A stretch of 64,000 nt of DNA. Origin: Hymenobacter lapidiphilus. Its GTDB lineage: Bacteria > Bacteroidota > Bacteroidia > Cytophagales > Hymenobacteraceae. Each line of letters starts with the position of its first letter. Position 1 is the first letter of the stretch. The translations under genes were made by a program, and so were the position numbers. A model generated the notes under the pieces. It saw only the letters and a list, made by a program, of their open reading frames with translations. It had not been told where the DNA came from and did not search any database. Shown piece by piece: positions 26,363-33,342 of the stretch. Location: assembly GCF_013377885.1 (NCBI RefSeq), contig NZ_JABKAU010000004.1, forward strand, positions 112,621-176,620, read 5' to 3'.

Positions 26363-27553
26363 CTATTTTATGATTTCCTTGAAAAGATTGGATATCATAT
26401 CAATTCTTTCAGTAATTGTCTTTTTAGTATTACCCCGACCAACTAATATTTCATAAGTAGCGGGATTCAATAATAGACTTTTTGTTGCCTCGACAATATC
26501 AATCCTTTTTGAAATAAGATCCTTTGCAACTTTTTTATTCGTATGAACCGCTAGCAATACTGCATCGGACAGTGGAACCGATCTTCTACCGTTTAAATCA
26601 CCTGTTTTACCGAGAAGTTTAAACAAGCCATCTCCGTAAATATCTTTTGCAATTTGCAATGATGTCAGATAATCTATTTTCATTATCTGACATTTCTCTT
26701 CACTAGTATTTTTATTATTATACATACAGCTATCCAGAGTTCTTTTCACCCCCCCTTTAAATTGCTCTATATCGATTAAGGCAAAATAACGAAGAACTAT
26801 TTCGCAATCAGCCATAGTAGAGTATAATTTATCAGCAGCCAACTTTCTTGATATTTTCTGCGGTTCATCTGGCTCTTTCATTGGTATAGACCATGCAGAA
26901 GTAAATAAATCATCTCTTGATATTTTTATAATCATATTATTAAAATCACTAGCATATATACAGTTTCTAACTTCTTGTTGATTCAGCTTTTCACCGCCGG
27001 TATTAAGCCTTTCAAATACGTACTGTCTGATGTCCATTGCCTCTTCAGTATTCTTACCACTTTCAGTAAGAATAATTGTTGCAGATATACCCCTACGCTC
27101 TAAGCCTCTCTGAATCCTATTAGGAAGATCTCTAAAATACCTTCCATTCAATTCAGGCCATTTTTTCAAATCCTTGAGCTTGAATTCATTTCCTATAAAC
27201 CCTCTTATAGCATCTATCCGCTGCTGCCCGTCCATCACCTCGTATTGAGCTAAGTCACTTTCATATAGAAATATTGGCGGAATCGGAATATTAACTAGTA
27301 AAGATTCGATTAGATGTGACTTTTTTATATCATTCCATCTCTTCCTTCTCTGATAATCAGGGGAAAGATTTAAAACATCTTTATTATTAATCATCTGTAT
27401 TAGATTCGGAACTAGAAAATCGTTTCTCTGAACTATTATTCTAGCCTGACCTTGATCATACTTATTAATAATATCAGCTTCAGTTATAACACTAGCAATG
27501 GCCAGATCCTCTCCTAGCTCATTTACGATATTGTCTTGTTCTTCTTTCGACAT
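26363..27553 (-). CDS. DUF262 protein (GmrS/ParB-like), partner of HEPN nuclease
   Basis: 396 residues. The N-terminal DUF262 domain has LSPDYQRRKRWNDIKKSHLI (about 63-82) and VNIPIPPIFLYESD, followed by the diagnostic EVMDGQQRIDAIRGF with DGQQR at residues 108-112. This fold is shared with the GmrS part of GmrSD type IV restriction enzymes and with ParB-like NTP-binding proteins. The DUF1524 HNH nuclease (GmrD) usually seen downstream in the same chain is missing; instead the C-terminus is helical and the next gene is a HEPN nuclease. I infer a sensor/NTPase plus RNase pair. The A+T-rich composition suggests transfer. Confidence 0.8.
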   Translation of the reverse strand: MSKEEQDNIVNELGEDLAIASVITEADIINKYDQGQARIIVQRNDFLVPNLIQMINNKDVLNLSPDYQRRKRWNDIKKSHLIESLLVNIPIPPIFLYESDLAQYEVMDGQQRIDAIRGFIGNEFKLKDLKKWPELNGRYFRDLPNRIQRGLERRGISATIILTESGKNTEEAMDIRQYVFERLNTGGEKLNQQEVRNCIYASDFNNMIIKISRDDLFTSAWSIPMKEPDEPQKISRKLAADKLYSTMADCEIVLRYFALIDIEQFKGGVKRTLDSCMYNNKNTSEEKCQIMKIDYLTSLQIAKDIYGDGLFKLLGKTGDLNGRRSVPLSDAVLLAVHTNKKVAKDLISKRIDIVEATKSLLLNPATYEILVGRGNTKKTITERIDMISNLFKEIIK

Positions 27554-27790
27554 TTGTTTTTTTATTTTAATTGAGTGAGCGAAAACAAATATATAAATAT
27601 TCTTTAGGCAAACAAGGTATAGATATCTTTCTAGATGATAAAGACTTTATACGATACGAGTGGTCGTCCGTAGCTAGTTCCCAAGTGACGTTAGTTTGTA
27701 GCTCATATTCAGCCTCAATGATCTATCATATCCTATTCGCATTCTAGCGGCAAACCCTCCCTGCTACTGCAGTAGCAACACGGCCAAGGT
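27554..27790. promoter_or_regulatory. A+T-rich leader of the DUF262-HEPN operon
   Basis: Low-G+C DNA upstream of the DUF262 start with several poly-A/T tracts. It must hold the operon's promoter for leftward transcription; I cannot fix the exact boxes. The composition returns to G+C-rich near 27,790. Confidence 0.4.
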
Positions 27791-27816
27791 AGCGGTGGGC
27801 AGTTGCCAGACAGGAA

Positions 27817-28006
27817 GGTTGATAAACCATCAAAACGCATTGTCAACCCTACAGCAGATCATATCAAACCTGCCGCGCCCCGCATCCAGCCTCATGCGCG
27901 GTCGATCAAACCTATAGCGCGGCCATGCGAACATACAACGTGGGCAAACGAACCCATAAAGCGGGGGAGTGAACCTATAACGCGGCCGAATCAAGCTGCT
28001 ACGTAG
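27817..28006. repeat. Degenerate 21-base tandem repeat, about nine units
   Basis: A diverged 21-base unit (best examples near 27900-27920, TCGATCAAACCTATAGCGCGG) recurs head to tail. The 67-codon open frame at 27803-28006 translates to heptads such as RIQPHAR, SIKPIAR, ANEPIKR and GSEPITR. The units vary at most positions, so it is either an old repeat array or a low-complexity peptide gene. I treat it as a repeat, not a confident CDS. Confidence 0.6.
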
Positions 28007-28206
28007 CGTTTCGATGCCGCCACGCGAGCCGGCGCCGCTACCGCGGGCATCAGAACTGAAACTAGGCAACGCCCGAAGCCAACGATGTGGCCAGCCACCC
28101 TGGCCGGGCTAGCCCAGTCCGCCTGCTGCTCGGGAGCCGGTGAGGGTGGCGCGGCAAGTTGGGGCTACACCGTTTGGGGTTTGTGCCAACTAGCCTTCTG
28201 CCTACA

Positions 28207-28238
28207 AAAAAAGGCCGCCCGAATCGGGCGGCCTTTCT
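28207..28238. terminator. Terminator downstream of fasciclin-domain gene
   Basis: AAAGGCCGCCCGA and TCGGGCGGCCTTT form a perfect stem. A-tract upstream and T residues downstream allow action in both directions; the leftward fasciclin-domain gene is the clear user. Confidence 0.88.
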
Positions 28239-28256
28239 TATGCTGGATTCCGACGC

Positions 28257-28796
28257 TTATTTGGCGGGCATCAGCACGGTATCGATGGAATGCACCACGC
28301 CATTGGTGGTTTTGATATCCGCTTTCGTGACGGTGGCCTTGCCGCCTTTGGCATCCGTGAGGGTCACGGTGCCGTCTTTCACGCCCACGGTCAGCGACTC
28401 GCCCTGCACCGTCTTCACTACCTGGCCGTCTTTGAGGTCGGCGGCCATTACGTTGCCGGCTACCACGTGGTAAGCCAGCAGGTTGGCCAGTTTCTTTTTG
28501 TTGGCGGGCTCCAGCAGCGTGTTCACGGTACCGGCGGGCAGCTTGTCGAAGGCCGCGTTATCGGGGGCGAATACCGTGTAGGGGCCGGCACCCTTGGCCT
28601 GGTCGGCGAGGCCAGCGGCACCCAGCGCCTTAAGCAGCGTGCTGTGGTTGGGCGAAAGCGCCGCGCTGGCGGCCAGGTCTTTGCCGGTCGAAGCCGTGGC
28701 GGCCGGAGAAGCCATGGCTTGGGCCGAAGCCGTTTCGGTTGCGCCTACATACAGTAGCCCAGCCAGTAGGAGAGCGAACAATGGTTGCTTTTTCAT
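28257..28796 (-). CDS. Secreted fasciclin (FAS1)-domain protein
   Basis: 179 residues starting MKKQPLFALLLAGLLYVGA, a signal peptide cleaved near ASA-QA. One FAS1 domain fills the rest: STLLKALGAAGLADQAKG, GPYTVFAPDNAAFDKLPAG (the conserved H1 motif), LANLLAYHVVAGNV, and VTKADIKTTNGVVHSIDTVL (the H2 motif). FAS1 proteins are usually extracytoplasmic adhesion or surface-stability proteins. The open frame extends about 70 codons upstream through non-coding-looking sequence, but the signal peptide fixes the start at 28796. It appears monocistronic. Confidence 0.92.
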   Translation of the reverse strand: MKKQPLFALLLAGLLYVGATETASAQAMASPAATASTGKDLAASAALSPNHSTLLKALGAAGLADQAKGAGPYTVFAPDNAAFDKLPAGTVNTLLEPANKKKLANLLAYHVVAGNVMAADLKDGQVVKTVQGESLTVGVKDGTVTLTDAKGGKATVTKADIKTTNGVVHSIDTVLMPAK

Positions 28797-28998
28797 AGGG
28801 GTTTGGAAGGAATTAGAGTTGGTGAAACACCAGATGCGCGAGCACCCAGTCGTCTTCAACAGCCAACACCCCGGATTGTCGCCGATTGCCAAAATCTTGT
28901 AAATGAACCAGTAAGCCTGTCCCGGTCGACTCGCTAAACAATCAACACGGCCGCTCGAAGTGAGAAGCGAGAAGTGAGAAGTGAGAAGTGAGAAAAGG

Positions 28999-29119
28999 AA
29001 CGTCATTCTGAGCGAAGCGGAGCGCAGTCGAAGAATCTCTACTGCTTCGTTGCAGGCAGCGAGGTTACCACTGCGGTAGAGATTCTTCGACTGCGCTCCG
29101 CTTCGCTCAGAATGACGTT
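28999..29119. repeat. Dispersed inverted repeat, family B variant
   Basis: Perfect 44-base arms (28999-29042 and 29076-29119), beginning AACGTCATTCTGAGCGAAGC, with a 33-base spacer. It differs from the copies at 12123 and 21368 by CATT for CATG and GAAGAATC for GAAGCATC, with matching changes in both arms. It is preceded by a short GTGAGAA tandem run at about 28960-28995. Confidence 0.88.
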
Positions 29120-29153
29120 TTTATGTACTCACTTCTCTGTACTCGCCTCTCAC

Positions 29154-30644
29154 CTACTCCGCGCCCAAGCCGCGCTTTTCCAGAATCAGGTGGTTGCGGT
29201 AGTCGTAGAGGGTTTCTTCGAGGCCCACGGGGTAGGTGTGGGGGTTGAGGAAGCGGCGGATACTGGGGTCGAGGGCCAGCACTTCGCGGTGGGCGCGGGC
29301 GCGGCTTTCGGCCAGCGTGGGCAGCGGCTGTACCAGCCGGCCCCGCCGGAACACGGGTTCCAGCAGCTCGCGATAGGGCGTTTCGGGCCGCACCACGCGG
29401 CGGCGGGAGGCGTCGAGCGGGTCGATGATGGTGTGCGGACCTTCCGCCAGGGGCTCGGCCGTGTTGTAGAGCATATCGGCGCGGGGCTGGCCCTTGTCGG
29501 TTTCGTAGCGGCGCACCTGCAGAATGCCGGGGATGCTGGTTTTGGCCAGCTGCTCACTCAGCTTGATGGTGAAGTCCCAGCCCGAGTCGTCGGATTTGCG
29601 CAGGGCCGCCAGCTTGTACACGCCCCCCAGCGCCGGTTGGTCGTAGGCCGTTACCAGCTGCGTGCCGATGCCCCAGGTGTCAATCTTCGACCCCTGCGAC
29701 TTGAGGCTGACAATCAGATTTTCTTCCAGGTCGTTGCTGGCCACGATGCGCACGTTGGGGAAGCCGGCCTCGTTGAGCAGCTCCCGGGCCTCGCGGCTCA
29801 GGTAGGCCAAATCGCCCGAGTCGAGGCGGATGCCGCCCAGCTCGTGGCCTTCGGCCCGCATGGCGCGGGCTACTTTGATGGCCTTGCGCACGCCCTCCAG
29901 CGTGTCGTAGGTGTCCACCAGAAACACCGAATCGTCGGGGAAGGCCTTGGCGTAGGCGGTAAAGGCCGTTTCCTCGTCCTCGAACGCCATCACCCAACTG
30001 TGGGCGTGCGTGCCTTTCACCGGAATGCCGAACCGCTGGCCCGCCAGCACGTTGCTGGTGGCATCGACCCCGCCCAGGTAGGCAGCGCGGCTGGCCGACA
30101 GGCCGCCATCGGTGCCCTGAGCGCGGCGCAACCCGAACTCCAGCACCGTATCGGAGCCGGCAGCCTCACGGATGCGGGCGGCTTTGGTGGCCACCAGGGT
30201 CTGGAAGTTGACGAGCGTGAGCAGGGCCGTTTCGATGAGCTGGGCCTGCAGCAGCGGCCCCTGCACCCGAATCAGCGGCTCGTTGGCGAAGGCCACGGTG
30301 CCCTCGGGCATGGCGTCCACGTCGCAGCTGAACTCCATGGTGCGCAGGTACTCCAGGAACTCCTGCGGGAACATAGCCGTGCCTTTCGCGCCCTGCAGGC
30401 TGGCCAGGTAGGTCAGGTCATCGTCGGAGAACTTCAGGGTTTCCAGGAAGTCGGCCACGTAGGCCAAGCCCGCGGCCACGGCGTAGCCGCCCTTGAACGG
30501 CGGGCGGCGAAAGTAGAGGTGGAATACCGCTTCGCGGTCCTGCAGGCCCTGCTGCCAGTACCCGTAGGCCATCGTGAGCTGGTACAAGTCGGTGAGCAGG
30601 CTGAGCGAGGGCGTGTAGAGGCCCGAAAGGGGAGCAGGGTTCAT
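29154..30644 (-). CDS. pncB: Nicotinate phosphoribosyltransferase
   Basis: About 496 residues from ATG 30644 (MNPAPLSGLYTPSLSLLTDL). It has the family's core: LYQLTMAYGYWQQG, AVFHLYFRRPPFKGGYAVAAG, LEFGLRRAQGTDGG, KGTHAHSWVMAFEDE, IRLDSGDLAYLSREAR and TWGIGTQLVTAYDQPALGGV. It couples nicotinate and PRPP, with ATP hydrolysis, to make nicotinate mononucleotide in the Preiss-Handler NAD salvage route in the cytoplasm. The 15-residue in-frame upstream extension is unlikely to be translated. It diverges from the LuxR-type regulator gene; no NAD-related neighbour is present. Confidence 0.95.
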   Translation of the reverse strand: MNPAPLSGLYTPSLSLLTDLYQLTMAYGYWQQGLQDREAVFHLYFRRPPFKGGYAVAAGLAYVADFLETLKFSDDDLTYLASLQGAKGTAMFPQEFLEYLRTMEFSCDVDAMPEGTVAFANEPLIRVQGPLLQAQLIETALLTLVNFQTLVATKAARIREAAGSDTVLEFGLRRAQGTDGGLSASRAAYLGGVDATSNVLAGQRFGIPVKGTHAHSWVMAFEDEETAFTAYAKAFPDDSVFLVDTYDTLEGVRKAIKVARAMRAEGHELGGIRLDSGDLAYLSREARELLNEAGFPNVRIVASNDLEENLIVSLKSQGSKIDTWGIGTQLVTAYDQPALGGVYKLAALRKSDDSGWDFTIKLSEQLAKTSIPGILQVRRYETDKGQPRADMLYNTAEPLAEGPHTIIDPLDASRRRVVRPETPYRELLEPVFRRGRLVQPLPTLAESRARAHREVLALDPSIRRFLNPHTYPVGLEETLYDYRNHLILEKRGLGAE

Positions 30645-30749
30645 GGGCAGTAAAGGCGTTGGTAGCTCAAGCTTACGCAGATAATTCAAGTAGGGTCCGC
30701 TCGCCGGGCTTTTATGCTATACTTGCATCCCTGCCCTAGCTGCTACCCG

Positions 30750-31442
30750 ATGATTCGCATTCTACTCGCCGACGACCACACCATTCTGCGCGACGGTATC
30801 CGGGCCCTGCTGGAGCAGGAGGCCGACCTGCAGGTGGTGGGCGAGGCCGCCAACGGCCAGGCCCTGCTGGAGCTGCTGGACCACACCCCCGCCGACCTGG
30901 TGCTGCTCGACATTAATATGCCCGTGCTCGACGGTTTTGGGGTGATGCCGCAGCTACGGGCGCAGTTTCCGGAGGTGCGGGTGCTGGTGCTGTCCATGCT
31001 CGACCACGAAAACTACGTGCACCGCATGCTCGAAGCCGGCGCGCTGGGCTACGTGCTCAAAAACGCCGACAGCACCGAAATCATCCACGCCATCCGGACG
31101 GTGGCGGCCAACCAGCACTTCCTGTGCACCGAAATCGGGCTGAACCTGCTGCGCCGCCTGGTGGAGCGCACGCCCGCTCCCGCCCTGCCCGACCCCTACC
31201 GGCTGGCCCCCGCCCTGGCCCGGCCGCCGGCCGCCGCCACGGGCCACAGCGAGCTGTCGGGCCGCGAGCTGGAAGTGCTGCAACTGATTGCCGAGGGTCT
31301 CACCAACCAGGAAATTGCCGACACGCTCTTCACCAGCAAGCGCACCATCGAAACCCACCGCCAGAACATCATCGAGAAAACCCAGGTCAAAAACACCGCC
31401 GCCCTCATCCGCTACGCCATGAGCACGGGGTTGATTGGGTGA
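30750..31442 (+). CDS. NarL/FixJ-type response regulator
   Basis: 230 residues from ATG 30750. The receiver domain begins MIRILLADDHTILRDGIRAL with acidic pocket DD, phospho-acceptor Asp in LVLLDINMPVLDGF, and the conserved Lys in [12 protein letters not shown]. The C-terminal LuxR helix-turn-helix is SGRELEVLQLIAEGLTNQEI, then LFTSKRTIETHRQNIIEKT. It should bind DNA as a dimer when phosphorylated. No kinase gene is adjacent, so it is an orphan. It resembles the regulator at 59601-60248. TATACTTG about 30 bases upstream of the ATG is a near match to the -7 box. Confidence 0.9.
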   Translation: MIRILLADDHTILRDGIRALLEQEADLQVVGEAANGQALLELLDHTPADLVLLDINMPVLDGFGVMPQLRAQFPEVRVLVLSMLDHENYVHRMLEAGALGYVLKNADSTEIIHAIRTVAANQHFLCTEIGLNLLRRLVERTPAPALPDPYRLAPALARPPAAATGHSELSGRELEVLQLIAEGLTNQEIADTLFTSKRTIETHRQNIIEKTQVKNTAALIRYAMSTGLIG

Positions 31443-31467
31443 GGGAACTGCTGCTAAGCAGAACAGT

Positions 31468-31568
31468 GTAGGGGCGGGGCTTGTCCCCGCCCGCCGTTCG
31501 CGCCGCAACAACGGTAATCGTTCAATGGTAACCGTTCAACGGCGGGCGGGGGCAAGCCCCGCCCCTAC
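31468..31568. repeat. Inverted repeat, family A, with adjoining family B half
   Basis: 31-base arms (GTAGGGGCGGGGCTTGTCCC and onward; right arm 31538-31568) differ at one base and enclose about 39 bases. The core matches the repeat at 1620-1660. Directly after it, 31572-31622 is a degenerate half of the family B repeat, ending CTCAGCATGAC. Confidence 0.8.
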
Positions 31569-31693
31569 GTCGTGCAACGAAGCAGTAGAGAGGCTTCTAC
31601 TGCGCCTGCGCTCAGCATGACCTGTTCCTTCGCTTCATCCAAACTCACTGCCCGACTCAGCCACCAATTTCCAGACAGCCCTCCGGCAAATAA

Positions 31694-31726
31694 AAAACCG
31701 TGCTTGCAGACTGCAAACACGGTTTC
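31694..31726 (-). terminator. Terminator of the tRNA remnant
   Basis: AAACCGTGCTTGCAG and CTGCAAACACGGTTT pair with one mismatch, followed leftwards by a U-tract. It lies directly downstream of the detached tRNA 3' end and would have been that tRNA's own terminator. Confidence 0.7.
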
Positions 31727-31729
31727 TAG

Positions 31730-31750
31730 TAGCCGCGACGGGAATCGAAC
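31730..31750 (-). pseudogene. Detached tRNA 3' end, probable attachment site
   Basis: On the minus strand GTTCGATTCCCGTCGCGGCTA corresponds to the T-loop, T-stem 3' strand, acceptor 3' strand (CGCGGCT) and discriminator A of a tRNA. No D arm, anticodon or 5' acceptor follows on the right; the sequence turns A+T-rich instead. With its intact terminator this is what remains when an element integrates within a tRNA gene. The isotype cannot be read from this piece. Confidence 0.65.
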
Positions 31751-31795
31751 AACTAAACACAATAACCTATAAGACTGATTGTTACACCCGTTTAA

Positions 31796-32683
31796 TTAGC
31801 TAATGGGGGTAGAATTGGGGGCGTTTTCGTCCAGGTGCCGGCGTACCTCGGCCCTATCGAAGCCCAACGCCTCAATCACTTCCCATAGCCGTTCCACCGT
31901 CACGTCAGGCGTAGAGGGCAGATAGGTGGAGATGTAACCCCGCACCCGCCATAGTTCCGTAATGTCGGCGCAGTCCAGCGGATAGGGCCGCCGGTGCGGA
32001 TTGTCCGAGTGCAGAATCACTTCCCCGTTACGGTCCTCGATGCGGACCCTGATACGCTTGAGCATTACGCTCTCGTCCGTCACCACCACATACATGTCAT
32101 CGGGCACCAGCAGCCGCCAGTTATCAACCAGGGAGCACACCACAATGTCACGGTGGTTGAGCGTGGGCTCCATGCTGTCGCCGGCCACCTCAAAGGCCCG
32201 AAACTTACCCCGCTCAAAACCCGGTAGCCGATAACGCGGCAGGTCCTGAACAAATACCGCTTCGTTGTGCTGAGTGGCATAGCCAGCCTGGGCGGCCACT
32301 GGTACCATCTCCACGTTGTCCTCCCCATCCTTGTCGACGGTGACGACCAGCACCCCACCGTTATTCACCACCGACCGGCTCAGCGCGGTAGGGGCCTTCG
32401 GTGCCGGCGCTGCAGGAGTGGCCGCGCCACCTGCCGACCGGAGCATGGGCCCGCGGCCCAGCACCAGCCAGTCCGACGATACCTCGGGCCACTTATCCAG
32501 AATATCGGTCAGCGTGCCGAACGAGGGAGCCGAACCGCCCATGATGCCATATAGCTTACTGGTAGCGGTATACCCCAGCTCCTTAGCCATACTGTTGGTG
32601 TTCAGGTTGTAATGGGACATCATTTCCTGAATCCTGTAAACCACCGCCGGCATTTTTTCTACCTCTGAATCAGCGTCTTTCAT
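31796..32683 (-). CDS. Phage-type repressor with S24 (LexA/CI-like) peptidase domain
   Basis: 295 residues. The N-terminal region (VYRIQEMMSHYNLNTNSMAK, ELGYTATSKLYGIM) is a helix-turn-helix of the XRE type. After an Ala/Pro linker, the C-terminal S24 domain has FRAFEVAGDSMEPTLNHRDI with the catalytic Ser, and DESVMLKRIRVRIED with the Lys of the self-cleavage dyad. Like lambda CI or LexA-type repressors it should silence early genes and be inactivated on DNA damage through RecA. It reads leftwards, divergent from the early genes across a region with clear palindromic operators. Confidence 0.88.
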   Translation of the reverse strand: MKDADSEVEKMPAVVYRIQEMMSHYNLNTNSMAKELGYTATSKLYGIMGGSAPSFGTLTDILDKWPEVSSDWLVLGRGPMLRSAGGAATPAAPAPKAPTALSRSVVNNGGVLVVTVDKDGEDNVEMVPVAAQAGYATQHNEAVFVQDLPRYRLPGFERGKFRAFEVAGDSMEPTLNHRDIVVCSLVDNWRLLVPDDMYVVVTDESVMLKRIRVRIEDRNGEVILHSDNPHRRPYPLDCADITELWRVRGYISTYLPSTPDVTVERLWEVIEALGFDRAEVRRHLDENAPNSTPIS

Positions 32684-32697
32684 AGATTATTTCATGC

Positions 32698-32716
32698 TAC
32701 AGTAAATTTTACTGTA
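32698..32716. promoter_or_regulatory. Repressor operator, perfect 19-bp palindrome
   Basis: TACAGTAAATTTTACTGTA has perfect 9-bp arms around one central base and lies 15 bases upstream of the repressor start. A half-site CACTGTAAA follows at about 32731-32740. Confidence 0.75.
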
Positions 32717-32742
32717 TTCTTTGTGTAAGTTCACTGTAAATG

Positions 32743-32758
32743 ATGGACTGTTGTCCAT
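32743..32758. promoter_or_regulatory. Second palindrome in the lysogeny control region
   Basis: ATGGAC-TGTT-GTCCAT lies between the half operator and the first early gene (32786). It may be an operator for a second regulator such as the small protein encoded at 32786. Confidence 0.5.
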
Positions 32759-32785
32759 ACAATATACACAAAACATACAAATATC

Positions 32786-33046
32786 ATGAAAGAAAGCGAG
32801 AAAGAATCTACACCAATGCGTAAAGTATTGGAGCGCATGGGTGGCAAGTCGTCTTTGGTGCAGGACACCAGGGCGCGTTTGAGGGAGCAGGGGGTAGTAG
32901 TCAGTATATCCCTGATATACAAGACGATTAACGGCGAGGTGCAGCGCAACGACGTGGCCGAAGCCTTCCTGCAGGTAGCCGAAGAAACCGCCGCCAGCCG
33001 CCGCCAGCTCGAGGAAAGGGCCCGCCAGCTTATTGCCGAGGACTGA
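32786..33046 (+). CDS. Small phage early protein, possible Cro-like regulator
   Basis: 86 residues, MKESEKESTPMRKVLERMGG, with a helix-turn-helix-like stretch (SLVQDTRARLREQGVVVSIS, LIYKTINGEVQRNDVAEAFL). It is the first gene rightward from the repressor, the usual position of a Cro-type or antirepressor gene. Its stop overlaps the next start by one base (TGATG), so the two are coupled. Assignment rests on position and helical pattern. Confidence 0.6.
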   Translation: MKESEKESTPMRKVLERMGGKSSLVQDTRARLREQGVVVSISLIYKTINGEVQRNDVAEAFLQVAEETAASRRQLEERARQLIAED

Positions 33047-33339
33047 TGCAGGCCGCCATCGTCCTCAGCGCGGATGAGTACCAGCACCTCACCGCCCGCC
33101 TCGAACGGCTCGAACAGGCCGAAGCTGCCCGCCAGGCGCCCCCGCCCCCACCCGACGAGGTGATGACCACTGCCCAGGCCGCCGAGTATCTGGGCTTGTC
33201 CATCTACTCGCTGCTCCGGGCTCGCCGCGCCGGCCGCCTGCCGGGCGTCCGCATCAACGAACGAGATTGGGGATTTCGGCGCTCCACGCTCGACAAGTAC
33301 CCCCGCCGCTACCATCGTCCCACTCTTCAACCCGCTTAA
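33046..33339 (+). CDS. Helix-turn-helix (MerR/excisionase-like) phage protein
   Basis: 97 residues. An N-terminal helical stretch (LSADEYQHLTARLERLEQAE) and a Pro-rich hinge precede an excisionase-type winged helix-turn-helix: MTTAQAAEYLGLSIYSLLRA, RRAGRLPGVRINERDWGFRR. Such proteins bind DNA in excision or gene control. The start is coupled to the upstream small gene. No integrase is present nearby to partner it. Confidence 0.75.
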   Translation: MQAAIVLSADEYQHLTARLERLEQAEAARQAPPPPPDEVMTTAQAAEYLGLSIYSLLRARRAGRLPGVRINERDWGFRRSTLDKYPRRYHRPTLQPA

Positions 33340-33342
33340 CCT

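Larger units (their letters stand above)
25525..27790. other. A+T-rich island with DUF262-HEPN gene pair
   Basis: By eye, G+C falls to roughly a third across this interval, against over 60% on both sides. The shift begins immediately after the mfd stop codon and ends near 27,790. It holds two leftward genes separated by three bases and a leader of about 230 bases. The abrupt composition change and defence-type gene content point to horizontal acquisition. No integrase, tRNA or terminal repeat is visible at either edge. Confidence 0.75.

Noticed and set aside
27803..28006. 67-codon repetitive frame as a gene
   Set aside because: Heptads reflect the underlying 21-base repeat; no start signal or neighbour supports expression, so it is listed as a repeat.
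29112..30653. 513-codon frame antisense to the nicotinate phosphoribosyltransferase gene
   Set aside because: Shadow of a well-supported gene, translation without any motif.
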